A DNA stretch of 64,000 nucleotides from Urophycis tenuis (taxonomy: Eukaryota; Chordata; Actinopteri; Gadiformes; Phycidae), in the NCBI GenBank assembly GCA_036785325.1, contig JAXIVH010000010.1:2236966-2300965 (forward strand), in the 5' to 3' direction. Below the pieces are notes generated by a model. That model searched no databases, was not told where the DNA came from, and was given only the letters and a program-made list of their open reading frames with translations. Each line of letters starts with the position of its first letter. Within the stretch, counting starts at the first letter, position 1. This document shows, piece after piece, positions 26,690 through 38,441 of the stretch. The position numbers were made by a program, and so were the translations under genes.

Positions 26690-26705
26690 CCAGCATGCAT
26701 GCTGG
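26690..26705. repeat. 16-bp perfect palindrome (copy B)
   Basis: The sequence ccagcatgcatgctgg is unchanged from copy A (8056-8071). Confidence 0.9.
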
Positions 26706-27001
26706 GTAATAAAAAGCCCTGCTGGGATGCTGCTCAGCCATCTCTCATTTCCCTGTGAGGGGGCCGGAGTGTCCTGGAGGACAGGGCCGGGCGGCAGGCC
26801 TGTGTAGTGCCTTCCACACCATTTACATTGAACTGTGTGCTGTGGGCTTCGGTTTTTTTTTTTTTTTTACTTCAGCTGAGATGGAAACCGTTTTTCTGGA
26901 TGCCACAGGGAAATGTGGAGCCCTCTCTCACTCCCTGCCTCTCCCTCTCTCTCCACCTTCATCTCTTCATCTCTGTATTTCATATTCTCACTCACTTTCT
27001 C

Positions 27002-27045
27002 TCTCTCCTCCCCCTTTCCCTCGCTCTCTCTCTCTCGCTCTCTCT

Positions 27046-27108
<63 letters not shown>
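27002..27108 (+). repeat. (CT)n microsatellite (copy B)
   Basis: A CT tract in intron 3, pure from about 27050; shorter than its counterpart in copy A. Confidence 0.96.
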
Positions 27109-27112
<4 letters not shown>

Positions 27113-27616
27113 CATCTTTATTCACAGTCAGTCTGTCTGTCTCTCCCTCAGCCTGTATCTCTATCTTTGCTCTGTGTAGTGATGAGTCTGTGTGTGTGTT
27201 TGCTATCAGTGGATCGCGGGCAGACAGAACCTCCTCCGTCCTCTGCAGGAGGTGTAAATTCAATCACTTTCTGAGTTGCACATTTTTGAATCATATTTTT
27301 TCTTGCTCTTAGTTCAAAGGCCAATCAAACGGAAGATATTGGGAGAGATGTTGTTATATATGCACGGCAGAATTCACACACAGCCAGCGCTGATGCCTGC
27401 TTGACGGAAATGCGAGTTAATTTTTAAGCCTGCATTTGTACGATAAGAGAAATGCAAAGAAGTGTAGCATTGCATTCAATATTAATGGGCTGTTAATGAC
27501 TGGGCCGTTGCATGGCAGCCATTCTCTCTTGTAGTTTTTAGTTATATATTTTTTTAAGCAAAACGAACGGTGACAACAAATTTGTTCTGTGCTGTTAGCC
27601 AGTGAATCCATAGAGA

Positions 27617-27957
<341 letters not shown>

Positions 27958-28559
27958 ATTTGCTATTAATTGAAAACTAAATCCACACTGCGTGGTTTTG
28001 GACAGCGTTGCTGTTCTCCTCAGAGGAACGTGTCAGATTGTGTACCGGCCTCACTAAGGGTCATGTGTTCTGTATTCCATGCTTTACCAGCAGCACCGGG
28101 GTCCTCGCGGCCTCAGCTCAGCTTACATATGCGCCTGTGTATCCCCCCCCCTCTGAATATGGATTCACCATTACTGCAGGCACACCGGCTATGTTGCTGG
28201 GCCGTCTGATTATATTTGTAGTGGCCAGATTGGTTCTCTGTGTGTGTGAACAAAGTCGTTCGCCCATTTTATATTTGGGCCATTTTGGTGCTTTTGGTGC
28301 CACATTCAGACCTGTGAAACATTGGACCCGTTTGTGTTTGAAATAGAGTGAGACAATTGCATTTTGGCATTTTAAGCAATTTACCATATATATAAGGTAT
28401 AAAAAGAATAATACAAATACTAAAATATGATTTTTTTATTAGTAGTGTAGATCGTTGTGCATGTTTCTCCAGTCATGACAGCAGAGTGTGTTTCTTGTTC
28501 TTGGCGGTGCTGTGGTCCAGAGCAGCATCATGACCCACGACACTGTCACCCGCGTTCCC

Positions 28560-28768
28560 CGCATCTCTCCTCCTCTCTCCTCCTCTCCTGGCGTCTCTCC
28601 TCCTCTCCTCCCCCCCCCCCCCCCCCATCTCTCCTCCTCCCCCCCGTCTCTCCTCCTCCCCCCCGTCTCTCCTCCCCCCCCCCCCCCCCCCCCCCCCCCC
28701 GTCTCTCCTCCTCCCCCCCCGTCTCTCCTCCTCCCCCCCACCCCCCCGTCTCTCCTCCTCCCCCTGCT
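28560..28768 (+). repeat. C-rich imperfect array in intron 3
   Basis: Repeated ctcctccccccc/gtctctcctcc units with C runs of up to about 27 bases. It is strongly pyrimidine on the + strand, so purine on the - strand, and could form triplex or i-motif structures. Confidence 0.9.
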
Positions 28769-29966
28769 GCAGTGGCGTGCAGCAGGCCGTGCTACGGAGG
28801 ACGGTAGCCTTGGAGATAGATTGCCGGCCCCGTCCCCTCCGCCAGCCCGTCCTGCAGGCTGTCATGCGCGGAGCCGCCGTGCGTGGAGAGATAATGCATC
28901 TGCGACAGTTTAAAGAAATTGGTTGAAGTGACGGCGTGGGCTGGCCGGCGCCTGGCGCTGTGAAGGGGTTTTGAGAGCGAACGCGTAGCGAGTGAGCGAT
29001 GGCGGCGCAGGGATGTGAGACTGAGTCCCCGCGCCACGGGCCTTGTGATCCCAACGCCGTTCGGATCTTCAGCGCGCTCATGGTCTTCGTCACAGTCCAT
29101 GACTTGATGTGATGAGTGCTCGCCAGAGAGGTCCCATGTTTTACATTTACAAACATTTTCATCATCAAGAGTCTTGCAGTAGAATTAGCCCGGCTGACCT
29201 AGAATTAGAAAATGCTTGTTACGAAATGCTGCATATTTATATATTTGTATATATATATATTTGTATATTTGTATGTGTATGTTTTTACTCATGTGATTTT
29301 CTTTTGGTAAATTAGTGAAACATGGAAGACTTCCAGATAATGTACACACGTTCAAGCTGTACTGTAATCAGCCCCATGTTGTTGTGTATTTGGTTTCCAT
29401 AACTCTACTAATTGAGGCAAAAAAAGGGCACTCAAGCATCTCATAATAACAGCACAACACAAGAGAACTGAAATGTTAATGTCGTCCCAACAACCATGTA
29501 CACCAAAACAAAGTCTCTAAATAATACTCATGTTGTGGTCAGAATGGTGATGCTGAGTGATGGTAAGTGATCAGTGATGTTGGGTGATCAGTGATGTTCA
29601 GTGAGGTTAGGTGATTGGTGATGTTAGGTGATCGGTGACATTAGGTGATCGGTGATGTTCAGTGATCAAGCAGGACTGAGATGTGGAGGGAATCAGGCCA
29701 GCGTCGCCTTGGAGATGTTTGAACTCGCTAAGCAGCTGGAGCAACAGGCCTGCGAGATGTTCCCCTCGCGCTGTATTCATTATGCATCGGTAGAACCGAT
29801 GGAGGAAGACATAATGCTGATACAGTAGGGAGGTGGGGGGGCGAGGGGGTCTTTTGTCTTCCAGTGTGTAGAAACTTTTGTTCGACGACGAGTGTATTAG
29901 AGAGTCGCTGTTCTCTCTGCTCGCGCTCCGTTGTCGACCTTCTTCTCAAACCCCTCTCCCCCCCTG

Positions 29967-30426
29967 CCGCGTATGTGTGTGTGTCTGTGTGTGTGCGTGC
30001 GTGTGTGTGTGTGTCTGTGTGTGTGTGTGTGTGCGTGTGTGTCTGTGTGTCTATGTCTGTGTGTGTGTGCGTGTGTGTGTCTGTGTCTGTGTGTGTATGT
30101 GTGTGTTTGTCTGTGTGTGTGTGCGCGCGCGTGTGTCTGTGTGTGTGTGCGCGCGCGTGTGTCTGTGTGTGTCTGTGTGCGCATGTGTGTCTGTGTGTGT
30201 GTGTGTGTGTGTGTCTGTGTGTGCGTCTGTGTCTGTGTCTGTGCCTGTGTGTGTGTGTCTGTGTGCACGTGTGCCTGTGTGTCTGTGTGTGTGTGTGTGT
30301 GTGTGTCTGTGTGCGCGTGTGCCTGTGTATCTGTGTGTGTGTGTCTGTGTGTGTGTGTCTGTTTGTGTCTGTGTGTGTGTGTGTGTGTCTGTGTGTGTCT
30401 GTGTGTCTGTGTGTCTGTCTGTGTCT

Positions 30427-30493
<67 letters not shown>

Positions 30494-30506
30494 TGTGCGT
30501 GTGTGC

Positions 30507-30543
<37 letters not shown>

Positions 30544-30659
30544 GGTGTGTGTGTGCGTGTGCGTGTGCGTGTGTGTGTGTGTGTCTGTGCGTGTGTGCGT
30601 CTGTGTGTGTGTGTGTGTGTGTGTGCGTGTTCGTGTGCGTGTGCGTGTGTGTGTGTGTA
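29967..30659 (+). repeat. (TG)n-rich tract abutting exon 4 acceptor
   Basis: About 690 bp of TG dinucleotides with interspersed CTG, CG and TA variants. It ends in gtgtgtgtgtag at the pcdh17 exon 4 splice acceptor. No separate C/T-rich polypyrimidine tract lies between the repeat and the AG. Confidence 0.96.
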
Positions 30660-30660
30660 G

Positions 30661-31293
30661 GACCGGACCGGTCAGCCCACTGCACCGAGGAGTGCCGTGC
30701 GTTGGGACACTCGGACCGCTGCTGGATGCCCAAGCTGCGGCCGGCCGGCGGCCAGACGGCAGACGGCGCGGCGGACCCCCGCACCAACCTCTTCATCCCC
30801 GTGGGCATGGAGACCCTGCTGGAGACGGAGCTGTACGGCACCATCAGCCGCCGGAAGACCCTCAGCACCTTCGGCAAGGAGCAGGCCCGGGACGCCACGG
30901 TGCTGGTGGCCAACGTCAAGCCCTACCTGAAGTCCCAGCAGGGTGCCCCGCTGAGCCCCCCGCTGCAGGAGACCCCCTCGCCCGCCACCTGCGGCCCCCC
31001 CGCCCCCGCCCCTCCCTGCCGGCCGCGCCCCCCTGGACCTGCTGCCCAGCCCGCAGTCCAAGGAGGAGGTGAGGGGCGGCGGCGGCGGCGGCGGTTTGGA
31101 CAACAGTGCCTACGGCCCTCCGGACGGCCAGTGTTCGCCGCCGCACACGGAGATGGAGGCGCCGCTGTTCCTGAGCGGCGGCGAGCTGCGGCCCAAAGCC
31201 CGGTCCAGCAGCCTGATCCACAGCTCCGTCATCAGCCAGGAGTGTGGGGGGCACGAGGGGGCTCTGGACCCCCAGCGACAATCCGGGAACTGA
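30661..31293 (+). CDS. pcdh17: pcdh17 exon 4 (distal cytoplasmic tail, stop); internal frame conflict
   Basis: The exon opens with CTEECRALGHSDRCWMP and continues through TNLFIPVGMETLLETELYG and VLVANVKPYLK, matching the last exon of vertebrate PCDH17. The segment LSTFGK at 30861-30878 fits the WIRS pattern (hydrophobic-x-T/S-F-x-x), by which delta-2 protocadherins recruit the WAVE actin regulator; human has FCTFGK there. From about 30990-31020, across C-rich sequence, the likely frame shifts by one base. The frame entering the exon continues as Arg/Pro/Ala-rich sequence to 31406. The +1 frame reads PLDLLPSPQSKEEVRGG and ends at TGA 31291-31293. Exons 1-4 total 3331 nt, one more than a multiple of three. 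A single extra C, real or a sequencing error, would explain this and give about 1109 residues (human about 1159). The C-terminal 90 residues are therefore less certain. Confidence 0.88.
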
Positions 31294-31850
31294 CATGTCG
31301 GCCCAGTCCCCCTCCCCCCCGCCCGCCCTCCCTCTCTCTCTATCTGCTCTCTGCTCTCTCACTCGCCCCCTCTCTCCCTCACACGCTCACCTGCCCTGAA
31401 GTGTGATAATGACATCACAGGTAAAAATGGCCCCCGGCGCGGCATCACCGCGCCCCACGAGCTCGGGCCGCAGACATCGTATAACCAAAAACCATCCGCT
31501 TTGTGTGTACCTTGAGTTCGTGGCTTCGTTGTGTTACGGTGATATAACTGTGTCTTTGACTACTGTGATGGAGGTACGGGGAGGAGAAAAATCATTCTGC
31601 TTCACCCAGAAGAGTGTATCCATGGTGTACTGTTTCCTGTCAATTTAGATGTCTGTAATTTACACATTTTAAGAACCAATTTCGTGAGGCCGTTGAAAGA
31701 ATTGCTACTGTTGAGCTTTTGAGTCCCGTCTGCTTTGTACAGTGATGCTCTGTCTCCACTTAGTGTTTTAAGAAACATCTCTTTGGATATTCCAGGCAAC
31801 TGAAATACATATCAGTGACGTTAAATAAAGTGTCTTATGAACTATTAATG
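31294..31850 (+). other. pcdh17 3' UTR (inferred)
   Basis: Non-coding sequence after the stop codon, becoming AT-rich. It is inferred as 3' UTR up to the poly(A) signal at 31824; longer forms cannot be excluded. Confidence 0.6.
31824..31829 (+). terminator. Candidate poly(A) signal of pcdh17
   Basis: A canonical AATAAA about 530 bp after the pcdh17 stop codon, followed by a T-rich region. Confidence 0.6.
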
Positions 31851-33029
31851 GTGGTACAACAGGGAATGTCCCTTTTCATAAAAAACCATTTGAGGTTCTG
31901 GAAAAAAAACCTGTTTTTTTAAGAATGTATTTGTATTTTAAATGTTGTCCTCTTTGCGGTTAATGTGCCAATAAGCTGAGCTTACACGTGAAAATGGGCC
32001 ACTGTGTGTATTTCACTGTGTGTATTTTATTAAATTTGTATACACATCTTTTGTTGTCGTGGAATTTGTTTTTGTAGTTTTCTTTTTTCTTACTTTTTGT
32101 AATGTTTTTCTGGACTGTGGACCAAAACAATGAATCAGAAGAAGGCCTTTATGCACAACGCCTGGAAATACTTTCTTGCAACACACAGAGAAGCCCAACA
32201 ATTGCATAGTTAAGAGAAGCAGACTCACTCAGTTCTTTCAGAACCGGCGTGGCATTGACAGAATACCAATGAAACGTACGAGCCTCTGTGTGCCAGACTG
32301 ATATACTTTGGCACGTGTTCCCGCACGTTCCACGACATGCCATGAGGCTGTCACTCTGCAGATGTGAGCGTGTGAACGGTGACAGGGCAGGGATGTGCAG
32401 CGCACCTTGTCAACAATCCAAAATTAATTGTGGTGAGCCACAACTGTCACTTATATTTAATGACTTGATCTAAAAATGTACCATCGCAGGTCCAAAAGAA
32501 ATCCTCCGAGGGGAACAGAGCTTCTGTCGGAGTTAACAGAGGTCAGCTTCAGTAGCAGCAGCAGCAGCAACATGCATCTCAACGTCCATTAAAATACAGT
32601 ATACTTGTTGACAGCTTCTCAGAATGGGAGCAATGCAGAGGTCTCCTCAGTATTAACCGCTGCGATCGTCTGGGAGATTATCCACATCCATTATCAGCTG
32701 GAGAGAGGCGGCGACCGGCGCCTGGGTGTGCACTGGACAGTGTAAACGACTCACAATGTCCAATTCTGCGGGGAGAGATAAAAAAAAAATCCATTGACTG
32801 CAGCAGAGGCACTGCAGCTTTTACCACTTCAAACCATCTGAAAGGTTAATGTCTCATTCCTCCTCAACGCAACGCACGGCCCCAACCAGAGCAGGACTCG
32901 CCGTAAAATGGGATTTGGCTTTATCGTGTACACACATGTTACTGTAACAGATTGGAGAGGCTACACAAATCACCATTTTAAATCAACGTCACCAAATAAA
33001 ACCTAGCCGGTCTAAACAACATGGTTTGT

Positions 33030-33035
33030 CTGTCC

Positions 33036-33072
<37 letters not shown>
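33030..33072 (+). repeat. (TCTG)n tetranucleotide repeat
   Basis: About ten tandem tctg units. Confidence 0.95.
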
Positions 33073-33073
<1 letters not shown>

Positions 33074-33436
33074 TCATCGGGGGCCCTTGGTGTGGCAACC
33101 GTCCTCTGTCTATTATGGTTGGAGCTCCCTTCACCTGTGACTGGAGACGAGAGTCAGAGTCACAGAGTCACAGAGTCAGGGAGTCGGGGGGACTCGGTAC
33201 CCAGACTCCTCTCAGCGCGGGCCGACGCCGGCTTGTTTGGCGCTCGGGATAACAGAATCCTGTCATCTTCTGAGAGACGACTGGGAGAGACTCCGCTGCT
33301 CCTCGGGGGAAAACACATTCATTTGGAATATGATTTGCATTTGTTTTGGTGCCGTATTGACACAATTCCAGACCTAGATGTCTCATCTCAGCAGGCCGCT
33401 CTGATGAGCTCATCTGCATAAGTTGGGCTACTCTTT

Positions 33437-33454
33437 TGAAAGAGAGAGCGAGCA

Positions 33455-33517
<63 letters not shown>

Positions 33518-33602
33518 ATGTGTGAGAGAGAGAGAGAGAGTGAGAGGGAGGGGGGAGAGCGAGCATGTGTGTGAGAGAGAGAGGGAGAAAGCAAGCATGT
33601 GG
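33437..33602 (+). repeat. (GA)n tract with GAGCATGTGT interruptions
   Basis: GA dinucleotides interrupted four times by a gcatgtg motif, suggesting block-wise duplication of a compound unit. Confidence 0.93.
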
Positions 33603-34957
33603 GAGAGAGCGAGGGTGAGGGAGAGGGGGGGGGGGAATTGCGTGGGTCACAGGCAGCAACTCATCCTTGTGAAACACAGACACAGTTTTAACATCACATC
33701 ATTTTCCTCATATCAGCTCCCAGACTTAGCAGAGCGAAGAGAGGAAACAGGAACAGGTGAACAGAATACAGAACACGCAGGGCGGCAGTGGTGGGGGAGT
33801 GGGGGAGGAGGGGGGGGAGGGGGAGGGGGGAGGGAGGGAGGGAGGTGAAGGGCAGAACCATTTGGAGGAACGCTTCCCCTCTCTGATACCGGCTAGACGG
33901 TTCCTAAGTAATGAGAACAGGTCCAACTCCCACTTCCTTTATGATTATGCTAAATGTTTGGTTTGAGGCGCAGCGTTAGCCGCGTGCTCGCTACAGCCGG
34001 GCGGCGCGGCCGCGGCGAGGGCGGCTGAATGCACGGCGCCGGGTGAATACGGCTCGTCTCGGGGAACGATTACAGTCACAATGAAAGGGAATTACAGACA
34101 ATGAAAGTGATCTGTGTAATGCCGTCATTCTTCCCCGTTTTACATACACAAATCATCTATTCAGATGAAAATGGAATGAGCAGTGTACCGTTCAGTTGTG
34201 AAAAATTGACACGCTCACCCTGAGTACTTAAGCTCTTAATTCAATAATTCAATAACACAGCCGATTAGGAGGCCGTCCTCACCTTCTCCACCTCCTCCAC
34301 CTCCTCCTCCTCCACCTCCCCCACCTCCTCCACCTCCCCCACCTCCTCCACCTCAGGCGTGATGGTTCCACTTGGCTGGGGCCCGTCTGGGGGGAACGGC
34401 GCCGTGCACAACACATAAACAACACTGAGAGGCCGGTTCTCATCGCGGCGCGGAGAACCGGCCGGCGCCTCGGGGAACGGACCCGACTGTCTTTCTTCAG
34501 AAGATGAACCGCACACGCTTAGAACACGCGGTGATGCATGTCTCATGTGCGTTTCATGGCCACCGAGGACGTGGGGATGATAACGCGTGAATGATCACGA
34601 GGACTGTTTCATACTCTGATGAAAGATCATATTTCCTGGATTTAGTTTTTTAATCTTCAAACTGCCAAAAACACTACTGCTATCACACTCAGACACAAAT
34701 ATTGCGCTGGGCGATATTTCACGGAATAGGAAATCTCATAATACTTCCTATCAGCCATCTTTCTCTTCGGAAAGAGATTCTTGTGATAACATTTTCCATA
34801 CTTTATCCACAAGGAGTTGACACTTTAACTCTACATCATGTTACACAATGGTGCAGAAAGCAGAAAGCTACATTACTTTGGCTGACACAATCTTTTATCA
34901 TTATTTCTAAGCTTCTTAAGAGTGCTGAGATGCTAGGGTGCTAATTCATCAAACGTC

Positions 34958-35281
34958 CATAGCCTATATCCTATATCCTGAATCCTATATCCTATATTCT
35001 ATATCCGATATCTCATATCCCATATTCCATATCCTATGTCCCATGTCCTATATCCTATATCCTATAGCCTACATCCCATATCCTATATCCCATATCCTAT
35101 ATCCTATATCCTATATCCTACATCCTACATCATATATCCTATATCCTACATCATATATCCTACATCATATATCCTACATCCTATTTCCTACATCCTATAT
35201 CCTATATCCTACATCCTATATCCTATATCCTACATCATATATCCTACATCCTATATCCTACATCCTATATCCTATATCCTA
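34958..35281 (+). repeat. 7-bp tandem repeat (ATCCTAT)n
   Basis: About 45 units of atcctat with catcctac, atcatat and similar variants over 320 bp. Open frames rich in Tyr, Ile and Ser are by-products of the repeat. Confidence 0.95.
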
Positions 35282-35463
35282 GACGACACACACAAGAGTA
35301 ACGTTTTCTAATTTGATTATATAAAAAATATATGAATTGGCATTATCTTGTTGAACAGTGTTTGTACACTATGTAACTAATTAAATGTTAATTAAATAAC
35401 GATTTAATAAAAGTCAAGTCATGTCTATCTTATTTAGTATAGTGCTAAATCACAGTTACAGTT

Positions 35464-35469
35464 TGTGTG

Positions 35470-35546
<77 letters not shown>

Positions 35547-35661
35547 CTGTGTGTGTGTGTGTGTGTGTGACTGCGTGTGTGTGTGTCTGCGTGTGTGTGT
35601 GTTTGTGTGTGACTGCGTGTGTGTGTGTGTGTGTGTGTGTGTTTGTGACTGCATGTGTGTG

Positions 35662-35725
<64 letters not shown>

Positions 35726-35738
35726 TGAGTGTGTGTGT
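35464..35738 (+). repeat. (TG)n microsatellite
   Basis: A TG tract of about 270 bp with occasional TTTG, CTG and ACTGCG interruptions. Confidence 0.96.
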
Positions 35739-35832
35739 GGGAGGTGTGGGCTCTCACACCTCGCCCAGTGTGTGTGTGTGTGCTGTGGCGCACCCACATA
35801 GGAGACGGTCGGCTGGCATCTTTCCACCGCAC

Positions 35833-35940
35833 GGGGGGGGGGGGGCGTCCAATCAGAGGCTGAGGGGGGGGGGCGTCCAATCAGAGGCCGGGGGGGGGGG
35901 GCGTCCAATCAGAGGCTGGGGGGGGGGGGGGGGGGGGGCA
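35833..35940 (+). repeat. Three-unit G-run repeat with CCAAT core
   Basis: The core gcgtccaatcagaggc occurs three times, each separated by G runs of 10-20 bases. Each core contains CCAAT. A promoter role is not supported by any adjacent gene. Confidence 0.9.
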
Positions 35941-36579
35941 TGTTGGTCCAACAAACTTAAAGCATGTGAAGCATGTGAAGGAATGACTTGTGCATAAGTG
36001 GGACCGTGAAATGTTCACCATATAGTCGAGCAGCCTGACAGCCAGGGTTCAGCCCATAAGCCCTCACTAATACCGCCTGTAGAACAGGTCCTGCTGCAGC
36101 AGTAAGGAGACAGGCGGCCTTTCAGTTAGTCCCCGGGGAATTAACGGCACTTTTATTGACCCTGTCCACCAGGAAACACCACACTCTAAAACCTCGCTCG
36201 CTGTGAGTGCTGGTGAACAGAAAAGGTGAAGCCTGTGATGACATTCTCCCAACAGGGGACGGTGAATATTACATATCTTCACATCAGCAGACTCACGGCG
36301 TGGTTTTGTGAGTGGCGAGGAGAGGTATGAGGGGAGGGGCCAGCCGGGGCCTCAGCCATGTTTTGTCTCTGCTGTTACTGGGTCATGACACACTTTCTCT
36401 CTGCCTTAAAAAAAAGGGCAGAAATAGTTTCTCGTCTGCCTTTTAACAGACAAACTGGGCCAATATCGTCTCAGGAAAAATAAGGAGAAAATTTCCTCCT
36501 CTAAATGATTTAGCGAACAGGAAGGCACATCCAAGTTGTGACACGAAAGGCATGAAAAGAACAGCAGATAGCAGTGTGG

Positions 36580-36980
36580 CAGAGAGAGAGAGACAGGTGG
36601 AGGGGGAGAGAGAGACAATCAGAAAGAAAGACGGAGAGAGAAAGACAGGTAGAGGAAGAGAGAATAACAGACAATCAGAAAGAAAGACAGAGAGAGAGGG
36701 ACAGGTAGAGGGGGAGAGAGAGACAATCAGAAAGAAAGACAGACAGACAAAGAAATACAGGTGAGAGATATGGTTAGAGAGAGATATCGAAAGGGAGAGG
36801 CAGAGAGAGAGAGACAGGTAAAGAGAGAAGGAGATACAGGCAGAGAGAAAGGTAGAGAGACAAGCAGAAAGAGAGAGATACAGGTAGAGCCACATGGAGA
36901 GAGGAAGAGGCAGAGATGGAGACAAGTAGGGAAAGTGGCAGGTGGAGAGAGAGGCAGAAAAAGTGTGCACGGTAGAGCAA

Positions 36981-37028
<48 letters not shown>

Positions 37029-37068
37029 GAGCGAGAGAGAGGCAGAAAAAGTGTGCACGGTAGAGCAA

Positions 37069-37112
<44 letters not shown>

Positions 37113-37138
37113 CAGAAAAAGTGTGCACGGTAGAGCAA

Positions 37139-37205
<67 letters not shown>

Positions 37206-37206
37206 G
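36580..37206 (+). repeat. GA-rich compound repeat
   Basis: Degenerate GA-rich DNA. The segment ggcagaaaaagtgtgcacgg followed by tagagcaaga is repeated three times (from 36953, 37041 and 37111), each followed by a pure GA tract. Confidence 0.92.
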
Positions 37207-37601
37207 GCACACAGACATGTAGCCTCTCTCAGAATCGATAGACTGTTTATTAAATCAGTATTCAGTTGGGTGTTGCAGTGTGAGAGCCTGTTGGTCAGAG
37301 CAGAATGCTGCCTGTCAAACAGAGACTGGTCATCAGCCTCTGCATGCTCCACATCGTGCAGAACAGGAGAACTGGCTTTCTAGCATCCAAAGTGTTTACT
37401 CTCTCTCTCTGTTACCTGAAGGCACCATTATGCTAAAGCGCCCTGTCACACAACCACATTCAGCCAGCGGAGAAAAGGCCAGCCTGGCGGTGCCATGTCA
37501 GACCTTTCTACCCAGCCAGATGTTCTGTGGACTCTCGTAGGAGTCAGCACCGCTGGGGCCTGCAGGACGACTGCCTGATGGCTTCCAATCCTTCTAATGG
37601 G

Positions 37602-37602
<1 letters not shown>

Positions 37603-37638
<36 letters not shown>
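37603..37638 (+). repeat. (ATT)n microsatellite
   Basis: Twelve tandem ATT units. Confidence 0.97.
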
Positions 37639-37639
<1 letters not shown>

Positions 37640-37989
37640 GATACAGGCTGGACGTCATGTCTTCAGACATGACGGCTGTGGGTTGGCGTTGGGCTCAGGT
37701 ATTATTTAGAATGCACAAGAGACAGCTGAAAAACTAATTGTTAAATTAAGCCTGTGTTCAATCCAATCATTGGGCTCTGGTTTTGTCTCCTGTGTTTTTT
37801 CCCCCCATTCACTCCCATGCATGTTAACACACGCGCCGCCCGGAGTGTGTGCGTGTTCAACCGCCAGCAGGGCAGCGCGAGTCCCTCCTCCGGACGCCAT
37901 GGCGGTGAGACCCCCGTGTGGTCGCACTGCAGGACCACCGGAGAACATGTGGGGGCCGGCGGAACATCTGAGCACCCGAGTGCCTCACT

Positions 37990-38441
37990 GATCTGGTGGG
38001 CTGGAGGAGATCTGGTGGGCTGGAGGAGATCTGGTGGGCTGGAGGAGATCTGGTGGGCTGGAGGAGATCTGGTGGGCTGGATGAGATCTGGTGGGCTGGA
38101 GGAGATCTGGTGGGCTGGATGAGATCTGGTGTGCTGGAGGAGATCTGGTGGGCTGGAGGAGATCTGGTGGGCTGGAGGAGATCTGGTGTGCTGGAGGAGA
38201 TCTGATGGGCTGGAGGAGATCTGGTGGGCTGGAGGAGATCTGGTGGGCTGGAGGAGATCTGGTGGGCTGGAGGAGATCTGGTGTGCTGGAGGAGATCTGG
38301 TGGGCTGGAGGAGATCTGGTGTGCTGGAGGAGATCTGGTGGGCTGGAGGAGATCTGGTGTGCTGGAGGAGATCTGGTGGGCTGGAGGAGATCTGGTGGGC
38401 TGGAGGAGATCTGGTGGGCTAGTGGGATCTGGTGTACTGGA
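37990..38441 (+). repeat. 19-bp minisatellite, about 23 units
   Basis: The unit is ggtgggctggaggagatct, with single-base variants (ggtgtgct, ggatgag, ctgatggg). Nearly every unit carries AGATCT. The period is not a multiple of three, so open frames repeat every 19 codons. Confidence 0.96.

Larger units (their letters stand above)
18233..27375 (+). repeat. Duplicated segment, copy B
   Basis: Nearly identical to 1-8800. It is longer mainly because of a longer GA tract (18352-18416), 25 instead of 15 units of the 26-bp VNTR, and a duplicated 40-bp C-rich motif in intron 1 (ttaagagcacagtgagggag occurs twice, near 24580 and 24622, but once in copy A near 5951). Copy A in turn has an extra 14-bp repeat near 1050 and a longer CT tract. 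At 27375 copy A stops at its gap while copy B continues into intron 3. Confidence 0.95.
31851..34960 (+). other. Intergenic, pcdh17 to slitrk5, part 1
   Basis: No gene was recognised. It holds a short (AGC)n run near 32553, a (CTGT)n run (33030-33072), GA tracts (33437-33602), a G/A-rich stretch (33787-33845) and a CCT/CCA-rich stretch (34280-34352). Open frames here are short and of simple composition. Confidence 0.65.

Noticed and set aside
29864..31072. Long Cys/Val-rich open frames running into exon 4
   Set aside because: They are translations of the TG repeat joined to exon 4. Only the part from 30661 is supported as coding, by homology.
35833..35940. CCAAT-containing promoter cluster
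   Set aside because: The CCAAT occurs because a G-run repeat unit is present three times. No gene start follows it.
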